From NCBI RefSeq assembly GCF_014203155.1, contig NZ_JACHIK010000002.1, positions 248,001-312,000 of the forward strand: DNA of 64,000 bases. Direction: 5' to 3'. The stretch comes from Shinella fusca. Its GTDB lineage: Bacteria > Pseudomonadota > Alphaproteobacteria > Rhizobiales > Rhizobiaceae. The notes beneath the pieces are model-generated. The model was not told where the DNA came from. It saw only the letters and a program-made list of their open reading frames with translations, and searched no databases. Shown one piece after another: positions 32,501-40,964 of the stretch (position 1 is the first letter of the stretch; each line of letters begins with the position of its first letter). Both the position numbers and the translations under genes were made by a program.

Positions 32501-33870
32501 GCGGCGGCCCTCCGCTCGGAAAGGCGGCCGAGGACGGTCGCGAAGGCCGCGACGAGCCCGTCGGCCTGGCTCTCAGAAAGGGCGGGGCTGACGAGCACCA
32601 TGTTGTGGAACGGCGTCAGCAGGTAGCCGAGATTGAGCATGGAAAGATGCAGCGCCGCCTCGATCGTGTCGGACGCGGCCGCGCGGGCCTCCGCGGCATT
32701 CCTGACCGGCACGGGCGAGAAGACGACCTCCAGCCGCGCGCCGACGCGCGAGACGGTCCAGTCGAGCCCGGCGGCGGCGATGGCGGCGGTGAAGCCAGCC
32801 TCGATGCGGTCGGCATTGGCCTGCATCCTGCCGTAGGCCTCCTCGGTCATCACCTGTTCGAGGCAGGCGCGCAGGCAGGCAAGTTGCAGCGCGCTGCCGG
32901 AAAGCGTCGTGCCGATGCCGGAATGGCCGTGGCCGCTCTGCTCGCGGCGGATGACGTGCAGCCGGTCGGAGATCGCCTGCGTCATGCCCCAGACGCTGAC
33001 CGGAACGCCGCCGCCGATCGGCTTGCCCATGACCATGAGGTCGGGTTCGAGCCCATGCACCGCCGTATAACCGCCGAGGCCCGTGGAGATCGTATGCGTC
33101 TCGTCGATGAGGAGCAGCGTGCCGGCGGCCCGCGTCAGCCGGCGCAGCGCGTCGTGGAAGCCGGGCGCGGGCGGGATCATGCCGCAATTGGTCATCACCG
33201 GCTCGGCGAGCACGCAGGCGATGTCGTGGCCGGCAAGCGCCTTTTCCAGCGCCGTTTCGTCGTTGAAGGGAATGGAAACGGTGAGTTCGCCGAGGTCGCG
33301 GACCTGGCCGAGCAGGTTGCGGCGCGAGACGGTCCTGCCGTCGACAAGATCGACCAGCGTGTCGTCCACCGCGCCGTGGTAGCAACCGTCGAAGACCAGC
33401 AGCTTCGCCCGGCCGGTGACGGCGCGCGCGACGCGGATGGCGAAACGGTTGGCATCGCTCGCCGTCGCGCCGAGCTGCCAGCGCGGCAGGCCGAAGCGTT
33501 CGACCAGCAGGCGGCCGACGACGGCGGCGTCCGAGGATGGCAGCATGGTGGTGAGGCCGCGCGTGCCGGCATTCCTCAGCGCTTCAAGGACCGGCGCGGG
33601 GCCATGGCCGAACATCGCACCCGTATCGCCGAGGCAGACGTCGACGATGCGGTTGCCGTCGAGATCGACGAGCTCGGCCCCGCTTGCCTGATCGACGACG
33701 AGGGGAAAGGGCGTTGGCCAGTCGAGCATCCAGTGCTGCGGCACGCCGTCGAAGAAGCCGGAGGTCGCCTCGTCATGTGCGGCTGCCGAGCGCGGCCGTT
33801 TTGCGCGGAAAACCTCCGCCTCCGCCTCGATCAGCGCGCGGGCGCGCGCCTCCAGCTTCTCCCTCTCCAT
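32497..33870 (-). CDS. Class III aminotransferase (PLP), glutamate-semialdehyde aminomutase-like
   Basis: 457 residues. Features of fold type I class III enzymes: LGATASDANRFAIRVARAVT, DGCYHGAVDD, LLLIDETHTI and the PLP lysine Lys283 in LMVMGKPIGGGVP. It resembles glutamate-1-semialdehyde 2,1-aminomutase-like proteins used in catabolic clusters rather than HemL itself, which would not sit with an AraC gene and a PuuA-like ligase. ATG 33870 has GGAG 10 bp upstream. First gene of a two-gene catabolic operon. Confidence 0.87.
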   Translation of the reverse strand: MEREKLEARARALIEAEAEVFRAKRPRSAAAHDEATSGFFDGVPQHWMLDWPTPFPLVVDQASGAELVDLDGNRIVDVCLGDTGAMFGHGPAPVLEALRNAGTRGLTTMLPSSDAAVVGRLLVERFGLPRWQLGATASDANRFAIRVARAVTGRAKLLVFDGCYHGAVDDTLVDLVDGRTVSRRNLLGQVRDLGELTVSIPFNDETALEKALAGHDIACVLAEPVMTNCGMIPPAPGFHDALRRLTRAAGTLLLIDETHTISTGLGGYTAVHGLEPDLMVMGKPIGGGVPVSVWGMTQAISDRLHVIRREQSGHGHSGIGTTLSGSALQLACLRACLEQVMTEEAYGRMQANADRIEAGFTAAIAAAGLDWTVSRVGARLEVVFSPVPVRNAAEARAAASDTIEAALHLSMLNLGYLLTPFHNMVLVSPALSESQADGLVAAFATVLGRLSERRAAA

Positions 33871-33894
33871 CCCGTTCTCCAGCTGCTCCCCAAA

Positions 33895-33906
33895 ATGTGA
33901 TCACAT
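33895..33906. promoter_or_regulatory. Candidate operator upstream of the aminotransferase gene
   Basis: Perfect 12-bp palindrome ATGTGATCACAT, 25 bp before the aminotransferase start, with an extra half-site ATGTGAT at 33915-33921. It lies in the 76-bp gap between the AraC gene and the aminotransferase gene. The regulator binding it is not identified. Confidence 0.5.
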
Positions 33907-33946
33907 ATTGGTTGATGTGATTTCAAGTGTCAAACGGCAAGATGGC

Positions 33947-34996
33947 CTACAGCGAGCCGACGATGCGCAGCCAGTCGTGCACCGTGGCGGCGGCCCGCCG
34001 TTCCGCCGAACCGCGGGCGAGGGGCTTCCTGGCGTCCAGGCCGCGCACCTCGCTCGGGCTCATGGCGAATTGCTGGCGGAAGGCGCGCGAGAAGGCGGAG
34101 ATATCGGCAAAGCCGCAGGCATAGGCGACCTCGCCCACCGTCCGCTTGCCATCGTCGACGAGCATGTCGAAGGCCGCGCGCAGACGGCGCGTGCGGATGT
34201 GGTCGGTGACGCCGCCGAACGGCTCGAAAAGCCGGTAGAGCGAGGCGCGGGAGAGGCCGAAGACCTTGCAGAGATGATCGGGGTCGAGATCGGGCCGGGC
34301 GATGTTCTGCTCGATATAGCGCCGGATTTCCATGATGGCCGCGCCGCGCACGGTCGGCGAGGGCTGGCTGCGCGCGGCGACCTGCGGCGCGATGAGCGTG
34401 GCGACGAGATTGGCCGTGGCGGTGACGATCGCCGGGGCTTCGGCCTGGCTGATATCCGCAAGGTCCTCGAAAAGGGTGCGCAGATGGTTGCCGATCAGCC
34501 GGGCCGGACTGGTGGAGCGCTTGAGCACAAGGCCATGCAGGGCATCGTTCTGCGCCTCCCTGCTGAAAAGCAGGTGGCGGGGCAGGACGAGCGTGAGGTT
34601 GCGGCAATGCGGCGTTTCCGCATGGAGCGGGCGCGAGAGATCGAAGAAGGAGACGTCGCCCGCCTCCACCAGCACCGTCTCGTTGCCGATGGTGCGCAGG
34701 TCGCTGCCTTCAAGCGTCACCTGCACGAAGATGAGGTCGAGCCCGCTGCGCGCGATGCGGCCGGGATCCCGCGAGAACGTATAGGTCGTGCCCACCATGT
34801 CGGCGGCGAAGAACAGCGCGGGACCCATGAAATAGGAGGAAAGGCGGGTGCGGAAGTCGGCGAGCCGCTCCGGCGTCTGCACCGTCGCGCGGAAGATCGG
34901 GTCGAGCGTTTCGGCAAAAAGCTGGCTCCGGCGCCTGCATTCGGGGCCGGCTTCCACGACGATGGCGTTCGAGGGCAACTTGTCTTCGGTGCTCAT
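33947..34996 (-). CDS. AraC-family transcriptional regulator
   Basis: About 349 residues. An N-terminal cupin-like AraC-binding-2 domain is followed by a C-terminal double HTH (LCKVFGLSRASLYRLFEPFG, then VGEVAYACGFADISAFSRAF). ATG 34996 is used; an in-frame GTG at 35023 adds nine residues and neither has a strong ribosome site. Same strand and immediately upstream of the aminotransferase-ligase operon, so it is the likely activator of those genes. Confidence 0.87.
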   Translation of the reverse strand: MSTEDKLPSNAIVVEAGPECRRRSQLFAETLDPIFRATVQTPERLADFRTRLSSYFMGPALFFAADMVGTTYTFSRDPGRIARSGLDLIFVQVTLEGSDLRTIGNETVLVEAGDVSFFDLSRPLHAETPHCRNLTLVLPRHLLFSREAQNDALHGLVLKRSTSPARLIGNHLRTLFEDLADISQAEAPAIVTATANLVATLIAPQVAARSQPSPTVRGAAIMEIRRYIEQNIARPDLDPDHLCKVFGLSRASLYRLFEPFGGVTDHIRTRRLRAAFDMLVDDGKRTVGEVAYACGFADISAFSRAFRQQFAMSPSEVRGLDARKPLARGSAERRAAATVHDWLRIVGSL

Positions 34997-35242
34997 GGCG
35001 CTCGCGATGTTCGAAAGAGACACATGACCGATTCAAGGGGTGAAAAGGCCAGAAGTTCCCGGGCATCTGCCCGGCTGCCGGGCAGGTATGTCTTTGCACT
35101 CTGTATCATTCTTTTGACGCCTCGTCTCATATTGAGGCATCGGGCGCGCCTTGCGATTGACAGGCGAAGCCGGCTGCAACCCCATGGAAAATAATGGGTC
35201 CATTCGGATCCGCGGCGCGGCGGAAAGGCGCCGGATAGGGGC

Positions 35243-36127
35243 ATGGCAGGCATGGATCAGGTTGCATTCGACGGCGGTTCGGTGGGGTTCCGGGTGTCGC
35301 CGGACGAATTTCTTCGCGCGCCGCAATTTGCGGCCGCGCGGGACGAGGTGATCGAAGGAAAGCTGTCGCTCTATGAAGGCAGCCACCTGTTCAACCGGCT
35401 GATCCTGGAAGAGGGCCGCCTGCTGTGTCATCTCGCAGCCCTGTCGCTCCATGCCGCGCAGGACATGGCAAAGCCCGCGACCTGGCTGACGCTGGGCCGC
35501 CTGCAGCGCGAGGTGACGGAGCTGGGGGTTGCAAGCCGCAACCGGGTGGAGGCGCAGGTCTCCTGTCTTCGCAGATACGGTTTCCTCACGCAGCAACCCC
35601 ACGCCTCGGATCGCCGCGTCCGTCTCCTCGTGCCCAACGAGGCGCTGCTTGCACGCGATGCCGGTGTCCTGGGCGTGCTTTTGAACGGGCTTGCGCTTTT
35701 CGGCCTGTCGCCGCCCGCCGGGCAGCCGGGCGCGCCGGATGCGGCGCTGCACAGGGCGCTGCGGCGCGCGACGCTGCCGCGTCTTCCCGCCCTCAGCCGG
35801 CTGATCCGCCGCCATCTGCCGCTTGCGCCCTTCTTTGCCCATGACTGCGGCTACATGATCCTGCTGCTCCTCCTGCGCGGCGCCCGGCAGAACGGTGATG
35901 GTGGGATCGCGACGGGATACCAGTGGCTCGCCATGCAGACAGGCGTGTCGCGCACCCATGTCCGCCGCCTCCTGGAGGCCGCGAGGAGCGCGGGCCTGCT
36001 GACGATGGAAACGCGCGGCGGCCATGACATAAGGCTGGCGCCGGCGATGTGGCAGGCGGCGGACCGCTGGTTTGCCGACCAGTTCGCCTTCATGGACCTC
36101 CTGCTGCGCGAGGCGCTTGCCGCCTAG
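35243..36127 (+). CDS. Hypothetical protein with two winged-helix domains
   Basis: 294 residues, no family name recognised. Two MarR-like winged-helix segments are visible: about 80-135 (TLGRLQREVTELGVASRNRV, then YGFLTQQPHASDRRVRLLVP) and about 225-270 (YQWLAMQTGVSRTHVRRLLE, then AGLLTMETRGGHDIRLAP). Both have the recognition helix followed by a hairpin with basic residues, so the protein looks like an internal duplication and a DNA binder. ATG 35243 has AGGGG 4 bp upstream; ATG 35252 is possible. It stands alone, divergent from the AraC gene and convergent with the epimerase gene. Confidence 0.72.
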   Translation: MAGMDQVAFDGGSVGFRVSPDEFLRAPQFAAARDEVIEGKLSLYEGSHLFNRLILEEGRLLCHLAALSLHAAQDMAKPATWLTLGRLQREVTELGVASRNRVEAQVSCLRRYGFLTQQPHASDRRVRLLVPNEALLARDAGVLGVLLNGLALFGLSPPAGQPGAPDAALHRALRRATLPRLPALSRLIRRHLPLAPFFAHDCGYMILLLLLRGARQNGDGGIATGYQWLAMQTGVSRTHVRRLLEAARSAGLLTMETRGGHDIRLAPAMWQAADRWFADQFAFMDLLLREALAA

Positions 36128-36285
36128 CCGGCGGCCGATCCTTGCCTGCCGCCAGCCGGTCCGTCTGGAACAGGAAGTCCGCCGGGAAATGCTTGAGGAG
36201 GAACGCCGCCGAGGCGGCGGCGATCCGGAAGGTCGGGATCTGGTCCGGTATGTCGATCATCCGCGCCGTGCCGCCCGGCCGGGCA

Positions 36286-37527
36286 TCAGCGGACGCCGGA
36301 CTCGACGATGCCCTTGGTCAGGCTTCCCGTCGCCGGATAGAGCGGGATCAGGCAGGCCTGAAGCGCATGGTAAAGGTCGCCCTTGCCGGCGAACAGGGTG
36401 TAGCTCGGGACAAGGTCTTCCGTCAGCTCTTCATGCCAGCCGCCGCGATCCTGATCGAGGAAATGGCGGGCGATGCCGTCCCAGATCCTGCGATACCACG
36501 TCTCATGGAAATCGTCCGGCAGGTGTTCGCACAGGAATGCGGCAGCGCCCGCGCCTTCGGCCATGGGCCACCAGAGCTTGTTGCGCTTGGCCGGTTCGTC
36601 GTTCCAGTCGAGCGTATAGAAGAAGCCGCCCTTCTCCTTGTCCCAGCCAAGTGCGATCGACTGTGCGAAGAGCGCCTTCGCCGCCTCCGGCATCCATGCG
36701 TGCCTGCCGCCGCCGAGCGCGTGGAGCTGAAGGATGAGGCGGGCCCATTCCAGCCAGTGGCCGGGCGTGGTGCCGGACGGGCGGAACATTTCGTTGCCCT
36801 GGTAGCCCTTGTCGAGCACCCAGTTCTCATCGAAATGCTCCGGCACGCGGAAGCCGTTTTCGCCGGCGCGACGGCGGATGATGAGATCGGCGATGCTGAC
36901 GGCCTTGTCGAGATAGCCCTTCTCGCCGGTCGCCTCGTAGGCGGCCATCAGCGCCTCGGTGAGGTGCATGTTGGAGTTCTGCCCGCGGTAGCCCGGAACG
37001 GGCGTCCAGTCGGCTTCGAATTCCTCGGCGATGGCACCGTGCCTGTCGTCCCAGAAACGGGTTTCCAGCACGTCGGTGACGTCGGCGATCATGCGGTCGG
37101 CGTCCGGATGGCCCGCGACCTTGGCGCTGGAGGCGGCGAGCAGCACGAAGGCGTGGCCGTAGCCCTGCTTGCTGGCGTCGAGCAGGCCAGCATTGTCGAG
37201 CGACCAGTGGTAGCCGCCGCGCTCATGGTCGCGGTGCTTCTCCCAGAGATATTTCATGCCGTGGTCGACGATGTCGTCGGAGCCGGGGCGGCCGAGCAGG
37301 CTGCCGATGGAAAAGCAATGCACCATGCGCGCCGTGGAATGAATCCCGCGCACCGGATTGCCCGGATTGATCGGCCGGCCTTCGGCGTCCAGTTCATGGA
37401 AGCCGCCGAGCGGATTGAAGGTCCGGTTCTGGAAGAAATCGAAGAGGCGGTTTGCCTCCCGCCAGAGCCATTGGCGGTGATAGTCGCGCTTGCGCCAGGC
37501 CGTGCCGAGATGTCCCGTTGCGCCCAT
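36286..37527 (-). CDS. AGE-family sugar epimerase/isomerase
   Basis: 413 residues of the (alpha/alpha)6 barrel N-acylglucosamine 2-epimerase family. Motifs: GGFHELDAEGRP, GYGHAFVLLAAS, TTPGHWLEWARLILQL (containing a conserved catalytic His) and GWHEELTEDLVPS. This type includes YihS-like aldose-ketose isomerases and mannose isomerases; no nearby gene tells which sugar. ATG 37527 is chosen from AAGGAG 10 bp upstream; longer frames upstream cover the promoter and are Arg/Pro-rich nonsense. Confidence 0.88.
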   Translation of the reverse strand: MGATGHLGTAWRKRDYHRQWLWREANRLFDFFQNRTFNPLGGFHELDAEGRPINPGNPVRGIHSTARMVHCFSIGSLLGRPGSDDIVDHGMKYLWEKHRDHERGGYHWSLDNAGLLDASKQGYGHAFVLLAASSAKVAGHPDADRMIADVTDVLETRFWDDRHGAIAEEFEADWTPVPGYRGQNSNMHLTEALMAAYEATGEKGYLDKAVSIADLIIRRRAGENGFRVPEHFDENWVLDKGYQGNEMFRPSGTTPGHWLEWARLILQLHALGGGRHAWMPEAAKALFAQSIALGWDKEKGGFFYTLDWNDEPAKRNKLWWPMAEGAGAAAFLCEHLPDDFHETWYRRIWDGIARHFLDQDRGGWHEELTEDLVPSYTLFAGKGDLYHALQACLIPLYPATGSLTKGIVESGVR

Positions 37528-37904
37528 GTTGGGGGTCTCCTTTTGTAAGCGGTCCGCATTGCCTGCCCGATGGGGACCGGCCGGAGCGTGGGAAACGATG
37601 CCGTGGCGCGGGGATGCGCACGGCCCGCAACGCTCGCAATGACGGCTGGCCTCGGACGGGCGGGGAGGGGATTTATGGCCCAGAACGATCGGCCCCGCAA
37701 CCCGCCGCACCCTGCGCGGCGGCATCCGCGTGCGGCGGGGGCCTTCATGGCGGGAAGTGTGAAAGGCCAATTCATCATTGTGGCGAAAATGAGAAAAAAT
37801 ATCCTACCAATCTTATAGGGAAAATGTATAAATGATCGAAAGAACGGCGGAATGACACTCCGCCCGCAGAGCCGGAGACCGGCCTGCCAGCAAGGGATGA
37901 TGGC
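37528..37904. other. Intergenic region with an AT-rich patch
   Basis: A 377-bp gap between the divergent epimerase and small-membrane-protein genes. No gene is supported. Bases 37769-37853 are markedly AT-rich compared with all surrounding DNA and probably hold the promoters, including TTATAGGGAAAATGTATAAA-like sequence (37813-37832). Confidence 0.5.
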
Positions 37905-38066
37905 ATGAGCAATGCGAAACTCGGCGGCCACTCCAGCCACGGTTGCCTCGGTCCTGCCGGCAACCGCAGGATCCGCCGCGCCGAACGGCAGGTTCTCGTC
38001 AACAACATCGCCGTCGTCGGCGCCTTCCTCTTCGTCAGCGCCGTCGTCCTCGGCTTCATCGGCTGA
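37905..38066 (+). CDS. Small single-span membrane protein, 53 residues
   Basis: Starts MSNAKLGGHSSHGCLGPAGN, has a basic stretch (RRIRRAERQ), then one hydrophobic helix of about 20 residues ending VVLGFIG at the C-terminus. ATG 37905 has AAGGGA 8 bp upstream. The basic-then-hydrophobic layout predicts an N-in, tail-anchored inner-membrane peptide. A CCCCGG/CCGGGG hairpin at 38127-38140 could end the transcript. Function unknown. Confidence 0.6.
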   Translation: MSNAKLGGHSSHGCLGPAGNRRIRRAERQVLVNNIAVVGAFLFVSAVVLGFIG

Positions 38067-38216
38067 CGCATCAAACCGTAAACAGCAAGGAAATCGCGTG
38101 CTTCGCAGGCTTTTCGGCCACGAAGCCCCCGGAGCCGGGGCGTTTCGCCGGCCAGTCTGAACGCCTGCCCACCATATAGACCTCGCGAGGCGATCCTATG
38201 ACGGGCAGGCCGCAGG

Positions 38217-39020
38217 TTACATCAGCATCAACTTGTCGTTCAGCGCCATCCAGCCGCCCGGCTCCCGGATCAGGGCAGCAGTGTCGTGCTTGCCGAAGAT
38301 GCGGGTGAAGCTGCGCTTGGTGAATATCTCGTAGAACATCGCCGAGGCGGGGCCGACCGGGCCGGCGCGGCTGCTCAGCACGCTGGAGATCACCGTTTCC
38401 TGGTAGGCGCGCCAGTGGACTTCCATCGCCGTGCGGGCGACGAGCTTGCTCAGCGTCACCTTGATGCCGAGCTTGGCCACCGTCGTGGCGACGCTGGTGG
38501 CAAGGCCGACAGCGGGGATCGGGATGGCGGCGCCTGCAAGGCCCACGCCGCGCACGCCGATCTTGGCGACCTTCGCCTTCAGCATCGCGTCGACCCAGCG
38601 TGTGACCGTCTCGCTCTTCTTGAAGCCCTTGCCGGCCGCCTTGATGCCGACGAGGTGAGCCGCGGTGGTGCCGACGGCGCTGCCTTCCTTCAGGATGCTG
38701 CCGACGTCGACCGCCGTCACGCCCGAAGCAAGGCCGCCCGCGAGGCTGACGGCGCTGCCGCCGAGGCCCTTGAAGGTGCGGCCGGTGAAGTATTTGCGCG
38801 TTCTCGGCGACATGCCGTCATGGCCGTTGGCCAGGAAGGCGGGATTCGGAATGATCTTCTCGTCGGCGTCCGTCGCGCCATAGGCCTCGCGCAGAAAATG
38901 CACGACGGCAACGATGCTGGCGGCGGTATCGTCCATGTCCGCGATGGATTCGACGACACACCAGCACACGTCCTCGGCGTCATCCTTGTCCAGAGCGCCA
39001 AAATTGAAACTGCTCGGCAC
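38217..39020 (-). CDS. Hypothetical T6SS-linked protein with Gly/Ala-rich hydrophobic helices
   Basis: 267 residues, family not recognised. An acidic N-terminal third (LDKDDAEDVCWCVVESIADM) is followed by two long Gly/Ala/Val-rich stretches of amphipathic or membrane-inserting type, at about 90-135 (GLGGSAVSLAGGLASGVTAV) and 155-190 (GVGLAGAAIPIPAVGLATSV), and a basic C-terminal region. GTG 39020 is fixed by GGGGGGAGAAG upstream; a TTG at 39053 is less likely. It is the last gene of the leftward T6SS operon, 203 bp after the phosphatase gene. It could be an effector or membrane accessory protein; this is inferred only from context and composition. Confidence 0.6.
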   Translation of the reverse strand: MPSSFNFGALDKDDAEDVCWCVVESIADMDDTAASIVAVVHFLREAYGATDADEKIIPNPAFLANGHDGMSPRTRKYFTGRTFKGLGGSAVSLAGGLASGVTAVDVGSILKEGSAVGTTAAHLVGIKAAGKGFKKSETVTRWVDAMLKAKVAKIGVRGVGLAGAAIPIPAVGLATSVATTVAKLGIKVTLSKLVARTAMEVHWRAYQETVISSVLSSRAGPVGPASAMFYEIFTKRSFTRIFGKHDTAALIREPGGWMALNDKLMLM

Positions 39021-39223
39021 GATCTTCTCCCCCCTGTTTGCGAGAAGCCCCAAGCGGCAACGCTCCGGTCATGCCGACCGGCGGCCGCTTTACCTCGTTG
39101 TTTTCGCTGGATTTGCGCAGCGTCGCGTGATTCCCCTGCAACGGCCCAAGGCCCGCATGGAGGCTACTTCAAAGTCCGTGGAATTGACAGAGGCAAGTCG
39201 CGTTACGGCTGCATTTTTCGCAG

Positions 39224-40390
39224 CTAGAGCAACCGCCGGACCACCAGCACCGTGATGTCGTCGAATTGCGCCGCGCCGTTGGCAAAGTCCTGCGCCTTGG
39301 CAAGCACGGCGCGGGCGAGCTCACCGGCCGGAAGGCCGCGGTTTGCGGCGATTTCTGCAAGGATGTTCTCCGTGCCGAACTGGGCCTGATCGGCGTCCTG
39401 CATGTCGGAAAGGCCGTCGGACGTCAGGAAAAGGCAGTCCCCGACGGCAAGGACAAGCTCGTGGTCGCGGAAATCCAGTCCCTCGATGACGCCGAGCGCC
39501 GGATCGGGCTGTGTCGCCAGTTCCGCGACGGAGGCCGCGTTGCTGAGGATCGGATAGACGTGGCCGGCATTGCAATAGGACAGGCGGCCGGTCGAAAGCT
39601 CGTAGAAGGCGAGGAAGAGCGTGACGAAGCGGGATTGCGGGTTGTTCTTGTTGAGCTCGTCATTGACGAGGGCGACGATCTCGGAGGGGCGCGGCACGCG
39701 GCCGGAAACGGCGTGGAACTGCAGCGTGCCGGCGCGCAGGAGGCTGCGCGTGCGGGCCATGAACAGCGCGGCCGAGGCACCCTTGCCGGCGACGTCGCCG
39801 ATCGCCAGGGCGATGAGGCCGGGTGCCACCTCGAAGACGTCGTAGAGATCGCCGCCCACCTCGAGCGCCGGATCGACGCTGGCGAAGATGTCGAGCTGTC
39901 CGGGATCGACCGGAAAGTCGCTCGGCAGCATGGATTGCTGGCAGAGCCAGGCTTCGGCGAGCTCCTGCTCGAGCCGTTCGAGCTGGCGCCGGTTCATGTC
40001 GCGCAGGAGCTTTCGCTCCAGCACCGCACCGACACGGGCGGCCAGCAGCGCCGGGTTGAACGGCTTGGGCAGGTAGTCTTCGGCGCCGAGCTCGATGCAG
40101 CGCACCACGGTCTCGATTTCCGATGCGGCGGAAATCATCACGACCGAGGAGGTCCGCAGCCAGCCTTCCTCCTTCAGGGCCTGCAACGCATCGATGCCGT
40201 TCATGCGCGGCATCATCACGTCGAGCAGGATGAGGTCGAAGGGCTCGGCGCGGACCTTGTCGAGTGCTTCGAGGCCGTCGCTTGCCTCCTGGACGTGGAC
40301 GAGCCCCTGCCGCCGCAGGCGGCGCGCAAGCACATCGCGGTTGTCCTCGACATCGTCGACGATGAGGATTTTCGCCTGTGAGAAATCCAA
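39224..40390 (-). CDS. Response regulator fused to PP2C/SpoIIE-type phosphatase (RsbU-like)
   Basis: About 388 residues. Receiver domain, residues 5-120, with the acidic pair at 12-13, phospho-acceptor Asp57 (DLILLDVMMPRMNG) and Lys109. A PP2C-type SpoIIE domain, from about 165 on, keeps the metal-binding aspartates: VGGDLYDVFE, IGDVAGKGASAALFMA, LTSDGLSDMQDAD, QFDDITVLVVRR. It should dephosphorylate a STAS protein when the receiver is phosphorylated. TTG 40390 with GAGG at 6-bp spacing is the best start; the frame stays open to a TTG at 40462. It follows tssE by 85 bp in the same direction. Confidence 0.85.
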   Translation of the reverse strand: MDFSQAKILIVDDVEDNRDVLARRLRRQGLVHVQEASDGLEALDKVRAEPFDLILLDVMMPRMNGIDALQALKEEGWLRTSSVVMISAASEIETVVRCIELGAEDYLPKPFNPALLAARVGAVLERKLLRDMNRRQLERLEQELAEAWLCQQSMLPSDFPVDPGQLDIFASVDPALEVGGDLYDVFEVAPGLIALAIGDVAGKGASAALFMARTRSLLRAGTLQFHAVSGRVPRPSEIVALVNDELNKNNPQSRFVTLFLAFYELSTGRLSYCNAGHVYPILSNAASVAELATQPDPALGVIEGLDFRDHELVLAVGDCLFLTSDGLSDMQDADQAQFGTENILAEIAANRGLPAGELARAVLAKAQDFANGAAQFDDITVLVVRRLL

Positions 40391-40475
40391 GGAGGGCCTC
40401 GTGATTGCTATGCGGAAGCGGTGCTCCGCCCCGCACGTTACGCCAAACGCGCTTTGTTGCAAGACGCCGGAGCGT

Positions 40476-40955
40476 CTAGCGTCCGTTGATCGACAGCATG
40501 CCGGTGACGGGATCGATCGCGGTGTTGAAGACCACCGCCTCGCTGGAGGACTCCGTTTCGAGCAGCGCGTTGATCTGGAAGCGCAGCACGCGCTCGACCT
40601 GGTTCTCCGGAACGATCAGCGCGACGGAGAGCTCGCGGAAGCGCGGCTCGAAGCGGCGGATGACTTCTTCGAGGTGCTTGCGGAACTGCTCCTGCTGCGT
40701 TGGGGAGGCGAGGTGCTGGCTCTGCACCTCCTGCAGGCCGTAGGAGAGGATCGACTGCTGAAGCTCCGCCAGCCGGGTATCGCCGGGCAGGCGGCCGGGG
40801 CGGGTGTTGAAGAGGATTTCGAGGTCGCGGCGCACGGATTCGTGCAATTCCTGCATGGCGCGGTCGACGCTGCGATCCGTCTCGATGCTGTCGCCCTGCA
40901 GCAGCCGGTCGAAAAGCGGCAGGCGGGGCGGGACCTTGTTGGGGGTGCGGGCCAT
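40476..40955 (-). CDS. tssE: T6SS baseplate protein TssE (gp25-like)
   Basis: 159 residues. The gp25/lysozyme-like baseplate fold is shown by VRRDLEILFNTRPGRLPGD-like motif (RRDLEILFNTRPG), the central YGLQEVQ, and the terminal RVLRFQINALLETE. TssE forms baseplate wedges with TssF and TssG; neither of those is in the window and they are probably beyond the right edge. It follows the second tssC-like gene by 9 bp. Confidence 0.93.
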   Translation of the reverse strand: MARTPNKVPPRLPLFDRLLQGDSIETDRSVDRAMQELHESVRRDLEILFNTRPGRLPGDTRLAELQQSILSYGLQEVQSQHLASPTQQEQFRKHLEEVIRRFEPRFRELSVALIVPENQVERVLRFQINALLETESSSEAVVFNTAIDPVTGMLSINGR

Positions 40956-40964
40956 GGCTCTTCC

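Noticed and set aside
33896-33905. TGTGATCACA as a CRP site
   Set aside because: CRP sites need six bases between the half-sites; here there are none, so only a generic operator is proposed.
36090-36260. Possible 56-residue minus-strand gene after the epimerase gene
   Set aside because: No ribosome site, overlaps the 3' end of the double winged-helix gene on the opposite strand, and not recognisable.
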